Below are positions 33,325-41,686 of a DNA stretch of 64,000 nucleotides, piece by piece. The stretch is from Bombilactobacillus apium (GTDB taxonomy: Bacteria > Bacillota > Bacilli > Lactobacillales > Lactobacillaceae): NCBI RefSeq assembly GCF_013385145.1, contig NZ_JABZEC010000006.1, positions 62,001 to 126,000 of the forward strand, read 5' to 3'. The position numbers and the translations under genes are program-made. Each line of letters opens with the position of its first letter. Positions within the stretch are counted from its first letter, which is position 1. The notes beneath the pieces are model-generated. The model saw only the letters and a list, made by a program, of their open reading frames with translations, did not search any database and had not been told where the DNA came from.

Positions 33325-33873
33325 ATGCAGCAAAATTTAACTTTGAAAAAAATGATAATTACCGCCTTAATGGTCGCGATCTTAGTGATTTTAGGACTCT
33401 TTCCGGGAATTCCCTTGGGAATTATTCCCGTTCCTATTGTTCTTCAAAATATGGGTGTCTTGTTGGCCGCGACCTTGTTAGGTGCCCGTTGGGGGACGAC
33501 CGCCGTGGGTTTATTTCTAATTTTAGTTGCTAGTGGCTTACCATTTTTATCTGGAGGTCATGGGGGAATTGCGGTTTTCGTTGGTCCGACGGGGGGCTAT
33601 TTAATTGGCTGGCTGCTAGCACCCTTAGCTATCGGTTACGGCAATCAACTGGGGCGAAGCCAACAAACTTGGTGGAAAGAATTAATTGTCGTTCTAGTGG
33701 CGGGGGTTGCTGTGATCGATTTTTGTGGTTCTTTGGGACTTTCTTGGCAAGCCCGAATTCCTTTGACAAGTGCCCTCTGGTCCAACTTAATCTTTATACC
33801 GGGAGATATCATCAAAACGCTAGTGGCGGTCTTTTTAGCTCGCCGTTTACGAAAAATTAAACGCTTTGTTTAG
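33325..33873 (+). CDS. bioY: biotin transporter BioY (ECF S component)
   Basis: A 182-residue membrane protein with six helices that binds biotin and works with the ECF energising module encoded elsewhere. Family segments are VPIVLQNMGVLLAATLLGARWG, the Gly-rich GGHGGIAVFVGPTGGYLIGWL and the closing FIPGDIIKTLVAVFLARR. I place the start at ATG 33325 after AAAGGAG; the upstream TTG frame overlaps the promoter. birA follows after 12 bases. No biotin synthesis genes are in the window, so the strain may depend on uptake. Confidence 0.95.
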   Translation: MQQNLTLKKMIITALMVAILVILGLFPGIPLGIIPVPIVLQNMGVLLAATLLGARWGTTAVGLFLILVASGLPFLSGGHGGIAVFVGPTGGYLIGWLLAPLAIGYGNQLGRSQQTWWKELIVVLVAGVAVIDFCGSLGLSWQARIPLTSALWSNLIFIPGDIIKTLVAVFLARRLRKIKRFV

Positions 33874-33885
33874 GAGGTTGAAAGC

Positions 33886-34866
33886 TTGCAAGTAGGTACA
33901 ACAAAGCAGCAAGTCTTATGGCAATTATTAGCTCAACAACAAGAGTGGGTTTCCGGAGATGATCTAGGTCAAGCCCTCGGACTTAGTCGAGCTAGTATTT
34001 GGAAAGCAATTACGGCTCTAAGAAATCAAGGGCACCGAATTGCTAGTCGTAAAAGTCAAGGCTATCAATATCAGGGAATTGACCGTCTCGATCAAGACGT
34101 GGTCGATTTTGATACCCAACATCAATTTCAAAATCGGCTCCAAATCTTTGATCAAGTAACTTCAACTCAGAGTTTGGCCAAAGAATTTTTAAGCACCCAT
34201 CAAGTCCTGCAGCCGACAATTTTTGCAGCCGAAGAACAGAGTCAGGCTTATGGCCGTCGGGGACGGGCTTTCTATGCTCCGGCCAAAACAGGACTTTATT
34301 GTAGTTTAATTTTACCTAATCCGACGAATGATTGGCCCTCAGCCGGACTTTTAACCACCAGTATTGCTGTGTTAATTGCCCGAGTGTTGGAAGAATTTTT
34401 TCCCCAAGAAAAAATTAAACTTAAGTGGGTTAATGACTTGTATGTCGGGCAGCGGAAAGTGGGGGGGATTTTAACGGAAGCGGTTTTAGACTTGGAATCC
34501 TCATCAACCGCTGCTTTTGTGATTGGCTTCGGTCTTAATTTAACAACCGCCAATTTCCCGCAAGATTTGATGACAAAGGTGCGCGGAATTGATCCCAGTG
34601 GCAAAATTGATCGGAATCTTTTGTTAGCTCATTTGATTGAAGTTTTGATCAACAATTATTTACGATTAGCTGATGCCCAACTTTTAGATGAATATCGCCA
34701 ACGTTCCTTATTATTAAATAAGGAAGTTAGTTTACAGTTGGGAAGTCAAATGGCTTCCGGGGTTGTGCAAGGAATTGACGATCAGGGGGGATTGATCATT
34801 AAAAATAAGGCGGGACAAGTTCGAACTTTTACCAGTGGTGAAGTAACTAAAGTTCATTGGCAGTAG
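33886..34866 (+). CDS. birA: biotin-protein ligase and biotin operon repressor BirA
   Basis: A 326-residue bifunctional BirA. The N-terminal winged helix (about 1-65, WVSGDDLGQALGLSRASIWKAITAL) binds DNA. The central ligase domain has STQSLAKEFL, the biotinyl-AMP loop GRRGRAF, the KWVNDLYVGQRKVGGILTE core and a C-terminal SH3-like domain. The start is TTG 33886 with AGGAGG 9 bases upstream. The DNA-binding domain agrees with the operator in front of bioY. A GNAT gene remnant begins immediately after the stop. Confidence 0.95.
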   Translation: MQVGTTKQQVLWQLLAQQQEWVSGDDLGQALGLSRASIWKAITALRNQGHRIASRKSQGYQYQGIDRLDQDVVDFDTQHQFQNRLQIFDQVTSTQSLAKEFLSTHQVLQPTIFAAEEQSQAYGRRGRAFYAPAKTGLYCSLILPNPTNDWPSAGLLTTSIAVLIARVLEEFFPQEKIKLKWVNDLYVGQRKVGGILTEAVLDLESSSTAAFVIGFGLNLTTANFPQDLMTKVRGIDPSGKIDRNLLLAHLIEVLINNYLRLADAQLLDEYRQRSLLLNKEVSLQLGSQMASGVVQGIDDQGGLIIKNKAGQVRTFTSGEVTKVHWQ

Positions 34867-34869
34867 GGG

Positions 34870-35129
34870 GGCAAACTAATATTTATTCAAAAAGTAACTG
34901 TTGCGCAAAAGGTTGGAAAAGACAGGGAATAGGAACTAAGCTCTGGCAAAAGGCCCTCCGAATTGCCCAGACCAAGGGAAAATCAATTATTTGGTTGGGA
35001 GTTTGGGAGCATAATTTAGCAGCGCAAAGGTTTTACGCTCAATTGGGACTTCAAAGGGTCGATCAACATACTTTTCAATTGGGTAGCGATCTTCAGACCG
35101 ATCTGATTTTAGAGAAAAAAATAAATTAA
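34870..35129 (+). pseudogene. GNAT acetyltransferase remnant (N-terminus lost, frameshift)
   Basis: The frame to TAA 35129 gives the C-terminal half of a GNAT protein: acetyl-CoA-binding RQGIGTKLWQKAL, then IIWLGVWEHNLAAQRFYAQLG and a QLGSDLQTDLILEK end, a pattern close to PaiA-type acetyltransferases. Just upstream, FIQKVTVAQK continues the preceding strand in another frame, so there is also a one-base shift near 34910. The roughly 80 N-terminal residues are absent, and the homologous text begins only a few bases after the birA stop. A deletion joined the two. No start or ribosome binding site is credible. Confidence 0.75.
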
Positions 35130-35306
35130 GAAACTCAAGCTAGCGGAGGGAAGATAATTTAAATTTCCAATCCAGATGGCGTCTTTCTAAATTAAAATGG
35201 GTTAAAAGAGTTAGATTTCAGGTATCTTCTTTTCTATAGAAGTGTGACACCATGCTGCTCGTAAAGATCCCTTAAATTAGTAGATTAGTTTTTTAAACTT
35301 TACAAT

Positions 35307-35348
35307 AAAAATAGACGAAGAGAAGAATTTTCTCAGCGCCTATTTTTT
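35307..35348 (-). terminator. bidirectional terminator between the GNAT remnant and the DUF805 gene
   Basis: AAAAATAG..CG..GAGAA pairs with TTCTC..CG..CTATTTTT with two internal mismatches, with A and T runs at the ends. Confidence 0.6.
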
Positions 35349-35385
35349 AATAACTTATTCAAATTTATTCCAAAACTTTGAAAAG

Positions 35386-35751
35386 TTAATCCCAACGATT
35401 AGCTCGTGAGGGGAGAATCATCAAAATGAAGAACCAAATAGTCCCAATAATTGGAATTAATTCCATTAAGACCCAGCCACCAGAATGGTCACTGTCATGA
35501 AGCCGGCGAAATTTCAAAGATAAGGTTCCCAGCCAGACGATGAAGGTCACCACTTGAGAACCGAAGTTAACACTCCAGTCAGTCCAATTGTAAATATCGG
35601 TAATTGGATGACCAGCACTATGTTCGATCAAGGCAATAATAAAGGCCCCTAAAAGATAGTTAATAATAATCGGCCACCAGTATTGTCGTCTACGAGCTGT
35701 TCCCGAAAAGTTTAAGATATTATGCCAAAATTCTTGATAGCTTTGAACCAT
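35386..35751 (-). CDS. DUF805 family membrane protein
   Basis: A 121-residue inner-membrane protein with three to four helices. The N-terminal ILNFSGTARRRQYWWPIIINYLLG and the middle TLSLKFRRLHDSDHSGGWVLMELIPIIG are DUF805 signatures (YhaH-like). Function is unknown. GGACG-like sequence precedes the ATG on the minus strand. It is transcribed alone. Confidence 0.88.
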   Translation of the reverse strand: MVQSYQEFWHNILNFSGTARRRQYWWPIIINYLLGAFIIALIEHSAGHPITDIYNWTDWSVNFGSQVVTFIVWLGTLSLKFRRLHDSDHSGGWVLMELIPIIGTIWFFILMILPSRANRWD

Positions 35752-36274
35752 GCGCTCACGTCCTTTGTGAAGTAATCTACCTTATAAATAAGTATAGGCT
35801 AAAAGAAAATTGTTATCTAAATTAATGCTCAAAAAACAATTTTTTGGTTTTAAAAAGCTGTATTAATTCAAAATAATCCATAGTAATTTTTTGAAATTGA
35901 AAAATATTAGAGGAATTATTAAACCTTTCAGGTGATAGAAGAAATAAAAAAATTTCGGTTTGAAAAATCTAAGAAAAGAAAAAGTTATTCTTACAGAAAT
36001 CCAGAATCTGTTTTTCAGTAATTGTAATTTTTTCGTAAATTGGGAAATGTGAGTTTGATTATATAATATGTAATTAATTTTTTGAAAAAGTTAGAGTTAA
36101 TTGGAGTTATTTTATAAATAATTCCAAGTTTAGCAAAAGTTTGCTGGTCTAAATTATAATTACAAAATTAAAAAATGATACCCACCTTAGAGAAACAATA
36201 TTTTAGCAAATATGCATAAAAATTGAAGAGTCCATGAAAGTTAAAATTTATCTTAAATAATCTAATAAGATGAG
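35752..36274. other. AT-rich intergenic stretch
   Basis: More than 500 bases without a supportable gene between the divergent DUF805 and nagE genes. I see runs of A and T, some -10-like hexamers (TATAATAT near 36060) and no clear structured RNA. Confidence 0.5.
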
Positions 36275-36303
36275 TTGTCATTTTTAAGAGCAGGTGCTAC
36301 AAT
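36275..36303 (+). promoter_or_regulatory. nagE promoter
   Basis: TTGTCA and TACAAT with a 17-base spacer and a TGC extension before the -10. Confidence 0.75.
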
Positions 36304-36313
36304 GTAAAATGTT

Positions 36314-36327
36314 TGAAAACGTTTGAA
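36314..36327 (+). promoter_or_regulatory. cre-like site in the nagE 5' region
   Basis: TGAAAACGTTTGAA matches the CcpA consensus core (AANCGNT) with two mismatches at the 3' end. It lies just after the expected transcript start and reaches the ribosome binding site. Confidence 0.5.
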
Positions 36328-36340
36328 GGAGAGAGATGCA

Positions 36341-38323
36341 ATGAAGTCATATATTCAACGGATGGGTCGATCGTTACAGTTACCTGTTTCGGTTTTACCT
36401 GCCGCTGCCCTCTTACAGGGTATTGGACACTACTTACCTCAGAATTGGCCTGCCGCTACCTTTTTACAAGGAGCTGGGAATGCCATTTTGGGACAACTAG
36501 CACTTTTGTTCGCTGTCGGTTTAGCTTTGGGGATGTCGGAAGATAACAACGGCGCTGCTGCTTTAGCCGGAGTTGTGGCTTACTTTGTTCCAATTACAGT
36601 TTGTGGACCGGATGTGGTTTCTCAAATTCAGAATATTAGTAAGAGTTCTTTGAATCCAGCTTATCAGGCGATTGAAGGGAACGTCTTTATTGGGATCATT
36701 GCCGGCTTGATTGCTGCCGCAATGTACAATCGTTTCCATAATACTAAATTGCCGATGGCCTTATCGTTCTTTAGTGGACGACGTTTAGCCCCAATTATGG
36801 CCGCTTTTGTAATGGCTTTATTAAGTGTTGTTTTATACTTTGTGTGGCCGTTTTTCTATGATGCTTTAGTTTCCTTCGGGAAGTTCATGGTTGGCTTAGG
36901 TGCTATTGGTGCCGGATTATTCGGTTTCTTCAACCGGTTACTGATTCCAACCGGCCTGCACCAAGCTCTGAATTCTGTTTTCTGGTTTAACATTGCGGGA
37001 ATCGACGATATTCATCAATTCTGGTCTAGCAAAGGAACAACCGGGGTTACCGGTATGTACTTAGCTGGTTTCTTCCCAATTATGATGTTTGGTTTACCGG
37101 CTGGAGCTTACGCTATGTACCGGAATGCTTTTCCAGAACGGAAAAAAGATGCTGGATCAATGTTGTTTGCCAGCAGTTTTGCCGCTATTTTTACCGGAGT
37201 TACTGAACCTTTAGAGTTTTCCTTTATGTTTACTGCATGGCCTTTATATTTAGTCCATGCCGTCTTAACTGGCTGCTCATTAGCTTTAGCAGCTTCTATG
37301 CATTGGATTGCCGGTTTTACTTTCTCAGCCGGGTTGGTTGACTATACCTTGAGTTTTAGAATGCCTAAGGCTCATGAACCTTGGATGCTGTTAGTTCAAG
37401 GAATCCTCTTTGCGATTATCTACTATATTTTATTTGATTTCTGTATTAAGAAATTTAACTTAGCTACTCCTGGTCGCGAACCATTAGAAGAAAATGGTGA
37501 CGAAGGTGAAGCCAGTCAAGTTCAAGTTTCCGATGACGATGATAAATATATGGTTTCCGCTAAGATTATCTACGCTGGTTTAGGTGGAGCTGACAATATT
37601 ACCGCAATCGATAATTGTACAACTCGTTTACGTTTACAATTAGTTGATACTGATAAGGTTAACCAAGCAACAATTCGCCAAGCTAAAATTGCCGGAATCA
37701 ACGTTCTCGATAAGACTAATATTCAAGTTATTGTTGGAACGGAAGTTCAATTCGTGGCTGATGCTTTGAAACAATTGTTTGAAGCTAAGGCTCCAATTGA
37801 AACAGGAACAACGGCTGCTAAAGCTGAAGCTCCTGCTGCAGAAGAAAAGAGCGAATTCAGTGGTCAAAGCGTAACTTTGAATGCTGGTTTAAATGGGGAA
37901 TTAATTAACCTTGATCAAGTTGACGATCCAACTTTTGCACAAAAGATGATTGGTGATGGTTTTGCGATCAATCCAAGTGATGGTCAGATTGTAGCTCCAG
38001 TTGATGCTGAGATTACTACTGTCTTCCCAACTAAACATGCTCTTGGTTTGAAGACCAGCAATGGCTTAGAAGTTTTAATTCATATGGGAATTGATACCGT
38101 TGAATTAAATGGTGCTGGCTTTGATGTTCAAGTAGCTCAAGGTGACCAAGTGAAAGCTGGTCAACCATTGGCTCAAATGGATCTTAAGGCGATTGAAACT
38201 GCGGGTAAGAAGACGACCGTGATGGTGATTATTACTAACATGATCGAAGTTTCTTACCTGCGAGTTCAAACTGGCGCAACAGTTACCGCAACTGAAGCAG
38301 TTGCTGAAGCTACGCATAAGTAA
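36341..38323 (+). CDS. nagE: PTS EIICBA, N-acetylglucosamine/glucose family
   Basis: A 660-residue fused permease that imports and phosphorylates its sugar. The EIIC domain (about 1-380, ten helices) has LPVSVLPAAALLQGIG, PTGLHQALNSVFWF and the TGVTEPLEFSFMF substrate motif. EIIB (about 405-480) carries the phospho-Cys in IDNCTTRLRL. After an Ala/Glu linker, EIIA (about 515-655) has the phospho-His in VLIHMGIDTVEL. The LHQALNSVFWF text fits NagE better than PtsG, so GlcNAc is the likely substrate, glucose the alternative. Start ATG 36341 with AAGGAGAG. No nagA or nagB gene is adjacent. Confidence 0.85.
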   Translation: MKSYIQRMGRSLQLPVSVLPAAALLQGIGHYLPQNWPAATFLQGAGNAILGQLALLFAVGLALGMSEDNNGAAALAGVVAYFVPITVCGPDVVSQIQNISKSSLNPAYQAIEGNVFIGIIAGLIAAAMYNRFHNTKLPMALSFFSGRRLAPIMAAFVMALLSVVLYFVWPFFYDALVSFGKFMVGLGAIGAGLFGFFNRLLIPTGLHQALNSVFWFNIAGIDDIHQFWSSKGTTGVTGMYLAGFFPIMMFGLPAGAYAMYRNAFPERKKDAGSMLFASSFAAIFTGVTEPLEFSFMFTAWPLYLVHAVLTGCSLALAASMHWIAGFTFSAGLVDYTLSFRMPKAHEPWMLLVQGILFAIIYYILFDFCIKKFNLATPGREPLEENGDEGEASQVQVSDDDDKYMVSAKIIYAGLGGADNITAIDNCTTRLRLQLVDTDKVNQATIRQAKIAGINVLDKTNIQVIVGTEVQFVADALKQLFEAKAPIETGTTAAKAEAPAAEEKSEFSGQSVTLNAGLNGELINLDQVDDPTFAQKMIGDGFAINPSDGQIVAPVDAEITTVFPTKHALGLKTSNGLEVLIHMGIDTVELNGAGFDVQVAQGDQVKAGQPLAQMDLKAIETAGKKTTVMVIITNMIEVSYLRVQTGATVTATEAVAEATHK

Positions 38324-38342
38324 ATCAATCTTTTAAAAAGAC

Positions 38343-38370
38343 ACTTCGTAACTAAGAAGTTTTTTTTTTT
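38343..38370 (+). terminator. terminator after nagE
   Basis: ACTTC pairs with GAAGT across an 8-base loop, followed by a long T-run. Confidence 0.8.
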
Positions 38371-38452
38371 GCTTTGATCAGGAAGCAAATTATTTTATTT
38401 CTGAAATTTAAAACTCTACTATAAGGGTAGAATAACTTAAGGAGGAAATAAG

Positions 38453-38644
38453 ATGGGTAACTTGAAAGATCAAATTAAAGGTAAAGCTGAAGAAGGTTGG
38501 GGCAAAGCCACCGGTGATAGTTCCAAAGAACTGAAAGGAAAAGCGGAACAATTTGCTGGGAAGGTTAAAGAAAAGTTTACTGATGCTAAAGACAATGTTG
38601 CCGAGAAAGTTAATCAGAAGATTGACAAAAAGAAATCAAAGTAA
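38453..38644 (+). CDS. CsbD family stress protein
   Basis: A 63-residue Lys/Glu/Gly-rich protein of the CsbD family, found in bulk under general stress in Firmicutes. The repeated KGKAEEGWGKATGDSSKELKG and GKVKEKFTDAKDN segments are typical. Its biochemical role is unknown. GGAGG lies 9 bases upstream of the ATG, and a strong terminator closes the gene. Confidence 0.92.
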   Translation: MGNLKDQIKGKAEEGWGKATGDSSKELKGKAEQFAGKVKEKFTDAKDNVAEKVNQKIDKKKSK

Positions 38645-38645
38645 T

Positions 38646-38673
38646 TAAAATCCTCCTAACGGAGGATTTTTTC
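38646..38673 (+). terminator. terminator after csbD
   Basis: AAAATCCTCC pairs with GGAGGATTTT around TAAC. Confidence 0.9.
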
Positions 38674-38698
38674 TTTCGATTTCTTAGAGGAGGATTTC

Positions 38699-39367
38699 AT
38701 GGCAACTTTAGTTATTGTGGCGCACCCTGATTTGGATGCCTCACAGAGTCAACAATTTTTACAACAAGCTGGCCAGATCGAAGGAGTCACTTGGCATCAT
38801 TTGGATGCGATTACTAATTTGAATGTTGCTCAAGAAAGACAACTTCTTCGACAACACCAACGGATAATTTTACAGTTTCCGCTCTATTGGTATGCGGCAC
38901 CAGCAAGTTTGAAGTCTTGGCAAGACCAAGTTCTAACAAATAATTTTTTAAGTTCTCTGCATGATAAAGAACTAGCTTTGGTCGTGACAACTGGTTTACC
39001 GCAAAGTGCCTTTCGGATGGGGGGAGCGGCCCATTTTTCTTTAGATCAGTTTCTACTTCCTTATAGGGCCTGGGGGTTACAGGCCCAGATGAAATTTCTG
39101 CCAACGTTTGCGATTTATCAGTTTGCTTATTATGATGAAATCGCGCAATTACAGTTATTGTCAGATTATCGACGGTATTTAACCCAGACCGCGCCAGATT
39201 CTTTATTAAATCGTAGTTACTGGTTTTTAAACCAACTCCCCAAAACAAATCAGGATGATGGGCAATTAATCCTTGCTGAGTATCTGGAACAACGAACTCA
39301 AGAGTTAGAGGGACTCCAAGATACGTTACGATTAATCAAGATGAATGAAGAGGAAGCTAATGTCTAG
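38699..39367 (+). CDS. flavodoxin-fold NAD(P)H oxidoreductase
   Basis: A 222-residue protein of the KefF/YwrO/NQO-like family that probably reduces quinones with NAD(P)H and FMN. VIVAHPDLDASQSQQFL at the N-terminus is the phosphate-binding loop. IILQFPLYWYAAPASLKSWQDQVL is the flavin-site signature, and VVTTGLPQSAFRMGG follows as usual. Start ATG 38699 with GAGGAGG 8 bases upstream. The stop overlaps the next small gene, so they are coupled. Confidence 0.88.
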   Translation: MATLVIVAHPDLDASQSQQFLQQAGQIEGVTWHHLDAITNLNVAQERQLLRQHQRIILQFPLYWYAAPASLKSWQDQVLTNNFLSSLHDKELALVVTTGLPQSAFRMGGAAHFSLDQFLLPYRAWGLQAQMKFLPTFAIYQFAYYDEIAQLQLLSDYRRYLTQTAPDSLLNRSYWFLNQLPKTNQDDGQLILAEYLEQRTQELEGLQDTLRLIKMNEEEANV

Positions 39368-39533
39368 TTCAGAAATTATTGATCAGTTGGAAGAGCGGAT
39401 TAAGGTTGAACCTGATTTCACCCAGCGAGCTTTTTATCAGGGCTTAATTACGCTTTTACGCCAACAAGATCAGCGAATAGAACAATTACAAGGGGAAATT
39501 GACGGTCGTTTGTGGAGTCATGATAATTGGTAA
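39360..39533 (+). CDS. small coiled-coil hypothetical protein
   Basis: 57 residues, predominantly helical: an amphipathic helix (EIIDQLEERIKVEPDF) and a second helix with heptad leucines (LITLLRQQDQRIEQLQGEI). I do not recognise it. ATG 39360 overlaps the stop of the oxidoreductase and has GAGGAAG 4-10 bases upstream; the in-frame ATG 39345 lies inside that gene. Conservation of the overlap suggests a real gene. Confidence 0.65.
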   Translation: MSSSEIIDQLEERIKVEPDFTQRAFYQGLITLLRQQDQRIEQLQGEIDGRLWSHDNW

Positions 39534-39553
39534 CGGTAATTGTTGGCAAAAGA

Positions 39554-39582
39554 TTGACGAGGACTGTTTTTTTTTGTACAAT
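39554..39582 (+). promoter_or_regulatory. rplU operon promoter
   Basis: TTGACG and TACAAT with a 17-base spacer. Confidence 0.8.
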
Positions 39583-39587
39583 TAAAC

Positions 39588-39675
39588 AGTTGTAATTGTC
39601 AACCACAGCTGCAACCGCACATAACTAGGTTTAAGCTTTCGAGCGCCTAGTGTGGCGAGTCTAAGAATGGAGGTG
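39588..39675 (+). ncRNA. L21 leader, ribosomal protein autoregulatory element
   Basis: Between the promoter and rplU the transcript can fold as CCGCAC (outer) paired with GTGGCG, ACTAGGT with GCCTAGT, and an inner AGCTTTCGAGC hairpin. The position before rplU and this nested stem match the Firmicutes L21 leader family. The fold is judged by eye. Confidence 0.75.
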
Positions 39676-39680
39676 TACAA

Positions 39681-39989
39681 ATGTACGCAATTATTAAAAC
39701 GGGCGGAAAACAATACAAAGTTGAAGAAAATAAAGCAATTTTTATTGAAAAATTAGACGCTCAAGAAGGTCAAGAAGTTGTTTTTGATCAAGTATTGTTA
39801 GTTGGTAGTCGTTCGATCACTTTAGGTAACCCAACGATTGATGGTGCCAAAGTTACTGGTAAGGTTGAAAAGCAAGGTCGGGAAAAGAAAGTTGTTACTT
39901 TCAAATATAAACCGAAGAAGCATTCTCATACCAAAAAGGGTCATCGTCAGCCTTATACTAAAGTTGTTATTAAGAAGATCGAAGTTTAA
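39681..39989 (+). CDS. rplU: 50S ribosomal protein L21
   Basis: 102 residues of standard length. [16 protein letters not shown] opens the protein and [17 protein letters not shown] is the basic loop contacting 23S rRNA. GGAGG lies 7 bases upstream. It heads the rplU-prp-rpmA operon. Confidence 0.98.
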   Translation: MYAIIKTGGKQYKVEENKAIFIEKLDAQEGQEVVFDQVLLVGSRSITLGNPTIDGAKVTGKVEKQGREKKVVTFKYKPKKHSHTKKGHRQPYTKVVIKKIEV

Positions 39990-39997
39990 TTTCAATT

Positions 39998-40345
39998 ATG
40001 ATTACCGCTGTGTTTCAGCGTAATCAGCAAGATCAGATAACGGATTTTTTAATTACTGGTCATGCTGATTCTGGTCCTTACGGTCAAGATATCGTTTGTG
40101 CAGCCGTCTCAATTACCAGTTTGGGTACCATTAACTGCCTGCAAGCAATTGCCCAGACTTCCCCTCAGGTAATACAAAATGAGACTGAAGGTGGTTATCT
40201 TCAATGTCACTTGGATTACCAAGTTTTGACAAATCATGATCACTTAATTGCCGCCCAAACTTTAATGTTGGCTTGTTACCAGAACTTATTTGCTTTAACA
40301 ACTGATTATGCTGATTTTATTCAAGTTCAATTAAAAAATTCCTAA
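39998..40345 (+). CDS. prp: ribosomal-processing cysteine protease Prp
   Basis: A 115-residue protease (YsxB) that removes the short N-terminal extension of L27. Catalytic His22 in GHADSG and Cys34 in DIVCAAVS are present. Location between rplU and rpmA is the fixed order in Firmicutes, and the L27 encoded next has the matching cleavage site. Confidence 0.95.
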   Translation: MITAVFQRNQQDQITDFLITGHADSGPYGQDIVCAAVSITSLGTINCLQAIAQTSPQVIQNETEGGYLQCHLDYQVLTNHDHLIAAQTLMLACYQNLFALTTDYADFIQVQLKNS

Positions 40346-40364
40346 TTGTTAGGAGGTCAATTTT

Positions 40365-40646
40365 ATGTTAAAAATGAATTTACAGTTTTTTGCTCACCAT
40401 AAGGGGGGCGGATCAACTGCTAACGGACGCGATTCTGCTGGTCGTCGTTTAGGTGCTAAGCGTGCTGATGGTCAACATATTAACGCTGGTTCGATCATCT
40501 ACCGGCAACGGGGAACTAAGATTCATCCAGGTGCTAATGTTGGTCGCGGCAATGATGACACTTTGTTTGCCCTAAAGTCAGGCGTTGTGAAGTTTGAACG
40601 TTTGGGTCGTGATCGTAAGCAAGTTTCAGTCGTTACAGAAAATTAA
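40365..40646 (+). CDS. rpmA: 50S ribosomal protein L27 with Prp-cleaved leader
   Basis: 93 residues. The opening [10 protein letters not shown] is the Firmicutes leader cut by Prp after FFA, exposing [14 protein letters not shown] near the peptidyl-transferase centre. AGGAGG lies 9 bases before the ATG. A strong terminator follows, ending the operon. Confidence 0.98.
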   Translation: MLKMNLQFFAHHKGGGSTANGRDSAGRRLGAKRADGQHINAGSIIYRQRGTKIHPGANVGRGNDDTLFALKSGVVKFERLGRDRKQVSVVTEN

Positions 40647-40674
40647 AAAAAGCCGCGGTTGCGGCTTTTTTTGT
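40645..40674 (+). terminator. terminator of rplU-prp-rpmA
   Basis: AAAAAGCCGC pairs with GCGGCTTTTT around GGTT. Confidence 0.92.
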
Positions 40675-40684
40675 TTTTGTTAGC

Positions 40685-40714
40685 TTGATTTCTCGGGGAA
40701 CAAATTGATATAGT
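40685..40714 (+). promoter_or_regulatory. promoter of the yqhY-nusB unit
   Basis: TTGATT and TATAGT with an 18-base spacer. Confidence 0.6.
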
Positions 40715-40790
40715 ATAGGCAATAAACCATGGGATTATTGGCAGTTTTTACGTTAATTGGAAAAGCTGCTAAACCAAAGGAGGCTGGATA

Positions 40791-41198
40791 ATGGCTGACA
40801 GTAAGTATATTGTTATTGATCATGAAAGTAGTAATGACCTAGGTAATGTTAGTATTGCCCCGGAAGTTCTAGAAGTCGTTTTGGGAATTGCTGCATCGCA
40901 AGTCGCAGGAGTCGATCAGATGCACGGGACATTAACCAATAATCTAAACTCCCTACTTGGACGTTCTACGCGTGGTAAAGGGGTTGTGGTTTCCTATAGT
41001 GCGGATCAAAGTCAATTAGTAGCTGATGTTTATGTTTATTTAAAGTATGGTAGTTCAGTTCCCAAAGTTGCTTTAGACTTACAAAAGACATTGAAGCAAC
41101 AACTACAATTAATGACTAATATGGAAATGATGGCCGTTAATATTCATGTTGTCGGTTTATTAGCTTCGAAAGAAAATAATATTGCTTCTGCGCAATAA
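40791..41198 (+). CDS. yqhY: Asp23/Gls24 family protein (YqhY)
   Basis: 135 residues of the Asp23/Gls24 family. VSIAPEVLEVVLGIAASQVAGVDQMHG and GVVVSYSADQSQLVADVYVYLKYG are the core segments. In Firmicutes the yqhY copy next to nusB is linked to control of acetyl-CoA carboxylase and fatty acid synthesis. acc genes are not next to it here. AAGGAGG lies 8 bases before the ATG. A second family member lies at 62450. Confidence 0.9.
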   Translation: MADSKYIVIDHESSNDLGNVSIAPEVLEVVLGIAASQVAGVDQMHGTLTNNLNSLLGRSTRGKGVVVSYSADQSQLVADVYVYLKYGSSVPKVALDLQKTLKQQLQLMTNMEMMAVNIHVVGLLASKENNIASAQ

Positions 41199-41216
41199 CG
41201 AGAAAGTGGAATTAAA

Positions 41217-41630
41217 GTGACTCTAACTAGACACAATATACGAGAGATGGCCTTTCAAAGCTTGTTTTTACTCAGTTCAACTGAGACTGACCCCGAAACG
41301 GCCCTCCAACAAGTTTTAGAGCAATGGCAGCAAACCCAAGCACCAGATTATCTCCGTTTTTTAGTAAATTCAATTTGGGAAGATAAGACGAGTTTAGACC
41401 AGCAACTCAAGCCTTGTTTAAAAACAGGCTGGTCGTTAGAAAGATTGAGTCGAGCTGACTTAAATCTTTTACGTTTGGGATTGTTTGAAATTACCAAGAG
41501 TCCAGCAATTCCGGATAAAGTAGCGATTAATGAAACTTTAGAATTGGTTAATCAGTATAGTGATCAAGATTCCAAGAAGTTTATTAATGCGATTTTGTCG
41601 AATTTTGTACCAGAATCTCAGCCGGAATAG
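41217..41630 (+). CDS. nusB: transcription antitermination factor NusB
   Basis: A 137-residue all-helical protein needed for rRNA antitermination with NusE. Segments TRHNIREMAFQSLFLLSS, LSRADLNLLRLGLFEI and PDKVAINETLELVNQYSDQDSKKFINAILSNF are diagnostic. Start GTG 41217. It follows yqhY by 18 bases and ends before a terminator. Confidence 0.95.
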   Translation: MTLTRHNIREMAFQSLFLLSSTETDPETALQQVLEQWQQTQAPDYLRFLVNSIWEDKTSLDQQLKPCLKTGWSLERLSRADLNLLRLGLFEITKSPAIPDKVAINETLELVNQYSDQDSKKFINAILSNFVPESQPE

Positions 41631-41639
41631 TTTAGCGTA

Positions 41640-41671
41640 AGTGCTCCACCACAGGTGACAGCACTTTTTTT
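41640..41671 (+). terminator. terminator between nusB and folD
   Basis: AGTGCT pairs with AGCACT around a 14-base loop, followed by seven T. Confidence 0.75.
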
Positions 41672-41686
41672 GAGAAGGTGAAGCTG

